In this document: positions 60,486 through 64,000 of the stretch, piece by piece
Layout of the letters: each line of letters opens with the position of its first letter
How positions within the stretch are numbered: the stretch's first letter is position 1
Assembly: GCA_003508835.1 (NCBI GenBank)
Contig: PUFA01000066.1
Coordinates: forward strand, 620,001-684,000
Direction of reading: 5' to 3'
DNA: 64,000 nt
Source of the DNA: Eonycteris spelaea
Lineage: Eukaryota; Chordata; Mammalia; Chiroptera; Pteropodidae
The notes under the pieces: model-generated
What the model saw: only the letters and a program-made list of their open reading frames with translations
Databases searched by the model: none
Told to the model about the DNA's origin: nothing
Made by a program: the position numbers and the translations under genes

Positions 60486-62700
60486 TCGCCTGAAGTTACA
60501 GGGGGTGACCTGAAGACTCCAGTGACTGCCCACACCCTCACGGGGGCATGGTGCTCACCAGGTGGCCTCTGTCCCCATCTGGCCCCTGTTACTCATCCAT
60601 GAATCCTGGTTGCTGCCAGCAGCTGAGCTGGGGAGCCTCGACACGAGACTGTATGTGCTATACACAAGGCTGGTTAGGAGCTTGGGGCTTATGTAAGGTC
60701 TTATTCAAATAATGCCAATCCCTGAGTTTGTATCAGGTTGGGGAATGAGAATTTTCCCACTTGTAAAGTTTCAGAATCCTTGGAACAACCTGGAAGAACT
60801 AGGGAGGAGTTACTACCTTCCTCTTCACACCTGGGGAAACTGAGGCCCTCTGAGGTCGGTTAGGGTTGGGATCAAAATGACCCAAAGGATTAGTGGCAGA
60901 GCCATCGGTTCGCTCCCTTTGAATCTCATTCCTTCTCCCAAGGCGCTCACCTGGCCCTTGGTCGGTCCGACCTAGAACTGCTAAATCTCACCTAAGCTTG
61001 ACAGTGGGCACACGGAAGGCCCTCAGGAAAGCCTTCTTGCATCTAATTAGGTAAAGAGCCCCCCAGGGAAAGCCAAAGGCCCCAAGTTAGGCAGGTTTAC
61101 AACCATGCATTCATTTAGCACTCCCAACAACGTAGGCGGTCAGTATTAATATCCCCATTTTACACATGAGGAAACTGAGGCTCAGAGCAGTTAGGTAACT
61201 GGTCTCGTCATTGATTTATTCATTAATCCCACACACTTATTGAGCACCGACTATGTGCCAGATAGTGTTCTAGGGGAACAAGACTACTCCAGTACACTCG
61301 TCCACAGCGATGACAGAGAGGGACACGACCCCTCCTGCAGCTTGGAGCCCCCAGGGAGACAGATACCGAACAAATAAACCCCTCTCACCAGGGGCAGAGG
61401 AAACATCAACAGGCATCACAGTGCAGCGTCTCAGACCGGCTCCTCCCAATTCCTGGAAACCTTACTGTTTTTAAGCAACTGCCACACAGTAACCTCTTCC
61501 TATGTGCCCAGCTCTCATTGCTCACATAAGCTTCGTGACAATATTTTACAGATGAGAAAAGAGCCTTGAAAGGAGGCCCTGCTCCTGGCCTCATGAATAA
61601 GAGTAAGGAGGAGGCGCTGCTCAATCCAGTCTGAAAGACTGCATTCTGAACGATTCCTAAAGGAAAGACATGGGTGGCAATCTAGCCTTTTTTGGGTAGA
61701 GAAAAGGAGGGGAAACAAGGTAGCATTTAGATTCAAAAGCCAGGTGGGCCCCTTTACTGGCTGAGGGACATTGGGGAAATATTTCACCACTCTGAGCGTC
61801 AGTTTCCTCCTCTATAAGACAGGCCACCCTTGCAGGGCTGTAGTGGAGGAGCTCATGAGAACGTGCGTGCAGAAGGACACTGGAGAAGCCACCACCCACA
61901 TGGCCTCTCGGTCCCACAGGCGGTTCAAGGAAGCAGAGCTGGGTAAAGGAACTGAACAGAAGCAACAGGCTGACCTCCAAGGGTGAGGACCCCCAGGGTC
62001 TTGTCCAGTGCGTCCTGCCCTGCCTCAGACTCCGTCTCTCTCTGGCATGGTGCTCTTAAGTACAGGTTCTGGATTCAGGCAGGACTCAGCAACTGACTCA
62101 TCATGTTACTTTGGCCAAATCATTTTGCCTCTGAGCTTCAGTCCTTCCTCTGGAAAATATGGATCATCTACCCCATAGCACTGTTGGGAAGATTGAACAA
62201 GCTAATAAGCATGAAAAATTTAGCATAGCGTTTGGCTTACGGTGGATCTTTGGAAAACGAACGTGCTCATTACCGTTGTTGTCGTTGCTATGCTGTCCCT
62301 TACAGTCTTAAAGCCCCCAGGAGCCTCCTCGCCCCAGTCCTGGTCCACTCACGGACTCTCCACACCCACAACCCCTGTCCTCACCTCCTGCCACCAGCAC
62401 AGAGCACAGAAACTGGGTGAACGGGAGCATCACTCTTTGCACTGGAATTAGCCTTGCACTGGAATTTTAGGGCTCTGGGTTGACCATTAACCAATCCCAG
62501 CTCTCTAACCCCACAGGCCCCAAAAGCAGGTGTCCGCCCCAGCCTCCCAGGGTCTCCTACCTCCTGACACCCTGCAGTTTAAGAGAAAAGACTCTGAATT
62601 TCTCCTGGTGCCCAACACTGCATGTGACCTTGGGCAAGTCCCTTTCTCCTCCTGGGTCTCAGACTTTTCATCTTTTTAATGAGGGACTTGCTTTCAAACA
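60486..62700. other. SLC13A3 intron with MIR copies
   Basis: Antisense MIR at 61,110-61,280 (CCATTTTACACATGAGGAAA CTGAGGCTCAGAG), a sense MIR fragment near 61,780-61,860 and a sense MIR at 62,050-62,260. No exon recognised. Confidence 0.5.
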
Positions 62701-62703
62701 TTT

Positions 62704-62855
62704 TCCTTTCTTTCTTCCTTCCTTTCCTTCCTTCCTTCCTTCCTTCCTTCCTTCCTTCCTTCCTTCCTTCTTCCTTCCTTCCTTCCCTTTGTTCTTCCTT
62801 TATTTTGTTCTTTCATTCTTTCTTTTGTTCTTTCTTTCGTTCTTTCTTTTTTTTG
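62704..62855. repeat. (CTTC)n / (CTTT)n pyrimidine tract
   Basis: About 150 bp of near-pure pyrimidine built of CTTC and CTTT units. The open frames rich in Phe, Ser and Leu here are translated microsatellite, not protein. Confidence 0.95.
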
Positions 62856-63276
62856 CCATCAGACTCTTTGGAAAAATCTTGTGTTGCAGGCAGAATAATA
62901 AAGCTTAAGAGCTCTGAAGTCCGCCAGCCTGGATTCAAAATACCAGGGCAGCTGTTTTGAAACTCGGTGACCTTGGGACTACTTTTCCCTCTTTTATTTA
63001 TTTCTTCCTCAATTTCTATTCCTCTGAATGAGGTCAATGCGAGCTCTACCCACTCAGGTGTAAGACCCTAAGAAGAGTCCTTGCAGAGAGCAAGCGCTCA
63101 ATAAACATCTTTAATTGTTATTGGAGGCTCAGTGTATAAAACAGATGAAGTGGGGCCGTTGGAGTTGAGATGGGAGAAGGAGCCAGCTGCCATCTCAGGT
63201 GTCAACAAGGCAGTTCTCTTGGGCCCCAAGACTAAGGGGAAACAGACTGAAAACCAGTGAAGCCAACACTACAGAG
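62856..63276 (+). repeat. MIR SINE and unassigned sequence
   Basis: Sense MIR at 62,900-63,120 (AGAGCTCTGAAGTCCGCCAG CCTGGATTC, GCGCTCAATAAACATC). The remainder up to 63,276 is unassigned. Confidence 0.6.
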
Positions 63277-63590
63277 CAGGGATCTGCAAACTATAGCTTT
63301 TGGGCTGAATCCTGTCCAGTGCCTGCCGGCTACGAATGATCCTAACATTTTTAAGTGGCTGGAAAAAATCAGAAGAATAATATTTTGTGATGTAAAAATT
63401 GTATACAATTTTAATTTCAACGCTCATAAATAAAATTTCCTTGGAACACAGCCACACCCACTCATTTACATATTGCCTATGGGCATTTTCTCTCTGCAAA
63501 GGCAGAATTGTTTGGTTGTGACGAGTGGCCAGCAAAGCCTAAAATAACTATCTGGTCATTTATATTAAATGGTTGCTAACCCCTGCTCTC
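63277..63590 (-). mobile_element. hAT-like non-autonomous element
   Basis: GGGATCTGCAAACTATAGCT TTTGGGCTGAATCC at the left, TTCCTTGGAACACAGCCACA CCCACTC in the middle and TGGTTGCTAACCCCTGCTCT at the right. Confidence 0.75.
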
Positions 63591-64000
63591 GAGAATCTCT
63601 TCCCTTCTATGTGGAAGTCTTTTTTTTTTTTTAATTTGAAAAATAAAATGTAATGATTAAACCTATTTAAAAGCCTTAATGTAATCATTATCGTAATGCA
63701 CATGGAAGTCCTTAACCTTGTCTCCATCCTGGCTCTGCTACTTTACCAACAAGCGTGATTGATTCTGGACATCTCACATCACCTCTCGAACCTCATCTAT
63801 AAAGTACTTATAACCACTTCTAGATTTCAGGGCTGCTGGGAAATAAAGAAGACCTCTTATTGCACGATGGGGAAATACCCATAATATAGTAAATCAGATT
63901 AATGTCGATGGTATATGGAATAATATTTTAATTTTTAACAGATACATATTTATTTTAATTTATTTTTGAAAAAATATAACCAGCACACAAAACCCATGGT
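63591..64000 (+). repeat. MIR fragment and AT-rich edge
   Basis: Sense MIR at about 63,715-63,870 (CCATCCTGGCTCTGCTACTT, AACCTCATCTATAAAGTACT). The last 100 bp is AT-rich, unassigned and reaches the window edge. Confidence 0.5.

Noticed and set aside
62480..62960. Phe/Ser-rich open frames that look like a membrane protein
   Set aside because: They are translations of a CTTC/CTTT microsatellite.
54000..64000. Missing upstream SLC13A3 exons
   Set aside because: Searched by eye on the minus strand for the first SNT-motif exon and the N-terminal exons; none found, so they are placed beyond the window.

Overview
This 64 kb window is nuclear DNA of a placental mammal. Coding sequence is sparse and split into short exons with GT/AG borders. 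About half of the rest is recognisable old mammalian repeat (MIR, L2, L1M, MLT1, MER20, MER5). I recognise three genes, all on the minus strand, in the order ZNF334-like, OCSTAMP, SLC13A3, which is the order I know from human 20q13.12. I see no Alu, B1/B2, ruminant BovA/BovB, carnivore tRNA-Lys SINE or equine ERE copy. The one young-looking retrotransposed short element is derived from 5S rRNA. 5S-derived SINEs are known from fruit bats, so a pteropodid bat is my best guess for the host, at low confidence.

Layout. Positions 1-2000 hold an antisense L1 ORF2 relic split by a MER20. At 3.0-4.3 kb a decayed C2H2 zinc-finger array lies on the plus strand. At 6.1-12.1 kb, on the minus strand, is the 5' half of a KRAB zinc-finger gene (ZNF334-like): CpG-island promoter, first coding exon, KRAB-A exon and KRAB-B exon. 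Both KRAB exons carry disabling lesions. At 16.4-23.5 kb is OCSTAMP in three exons with a poly(A) signal; its last exon has an apparent 1-base deletion. From about 28.9 kb to 54 kb are the last nine coding exons and the 3' UTR of SLC13A3 (NaDC3, Na+/dicarboxylate cotransporter). Their reading frame and splice sites are fully intact. The first ~205 codons and the promoter must lie beyond 64,000. The remaining 10 kb on the right is SLC13A3 intron.

The three genes do not form a functional unit. SLC13A3 is a plasma-membrane transporter, OCSTAMP is a multi-pass membrane protein needed for osteoclast fusion, and ZNF334 is a KRAB zinc-finger protein. The contrast worth attention is that SLC13A3 is clean over about 1.18 kb of coding sequence, whereas the neighbouring OCSTAMP and ZNF334-like genes both carry frameshifts. 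I found no undescribed biological system here; the most informative signals are the gene lesions and the 5S-derived retroposon.
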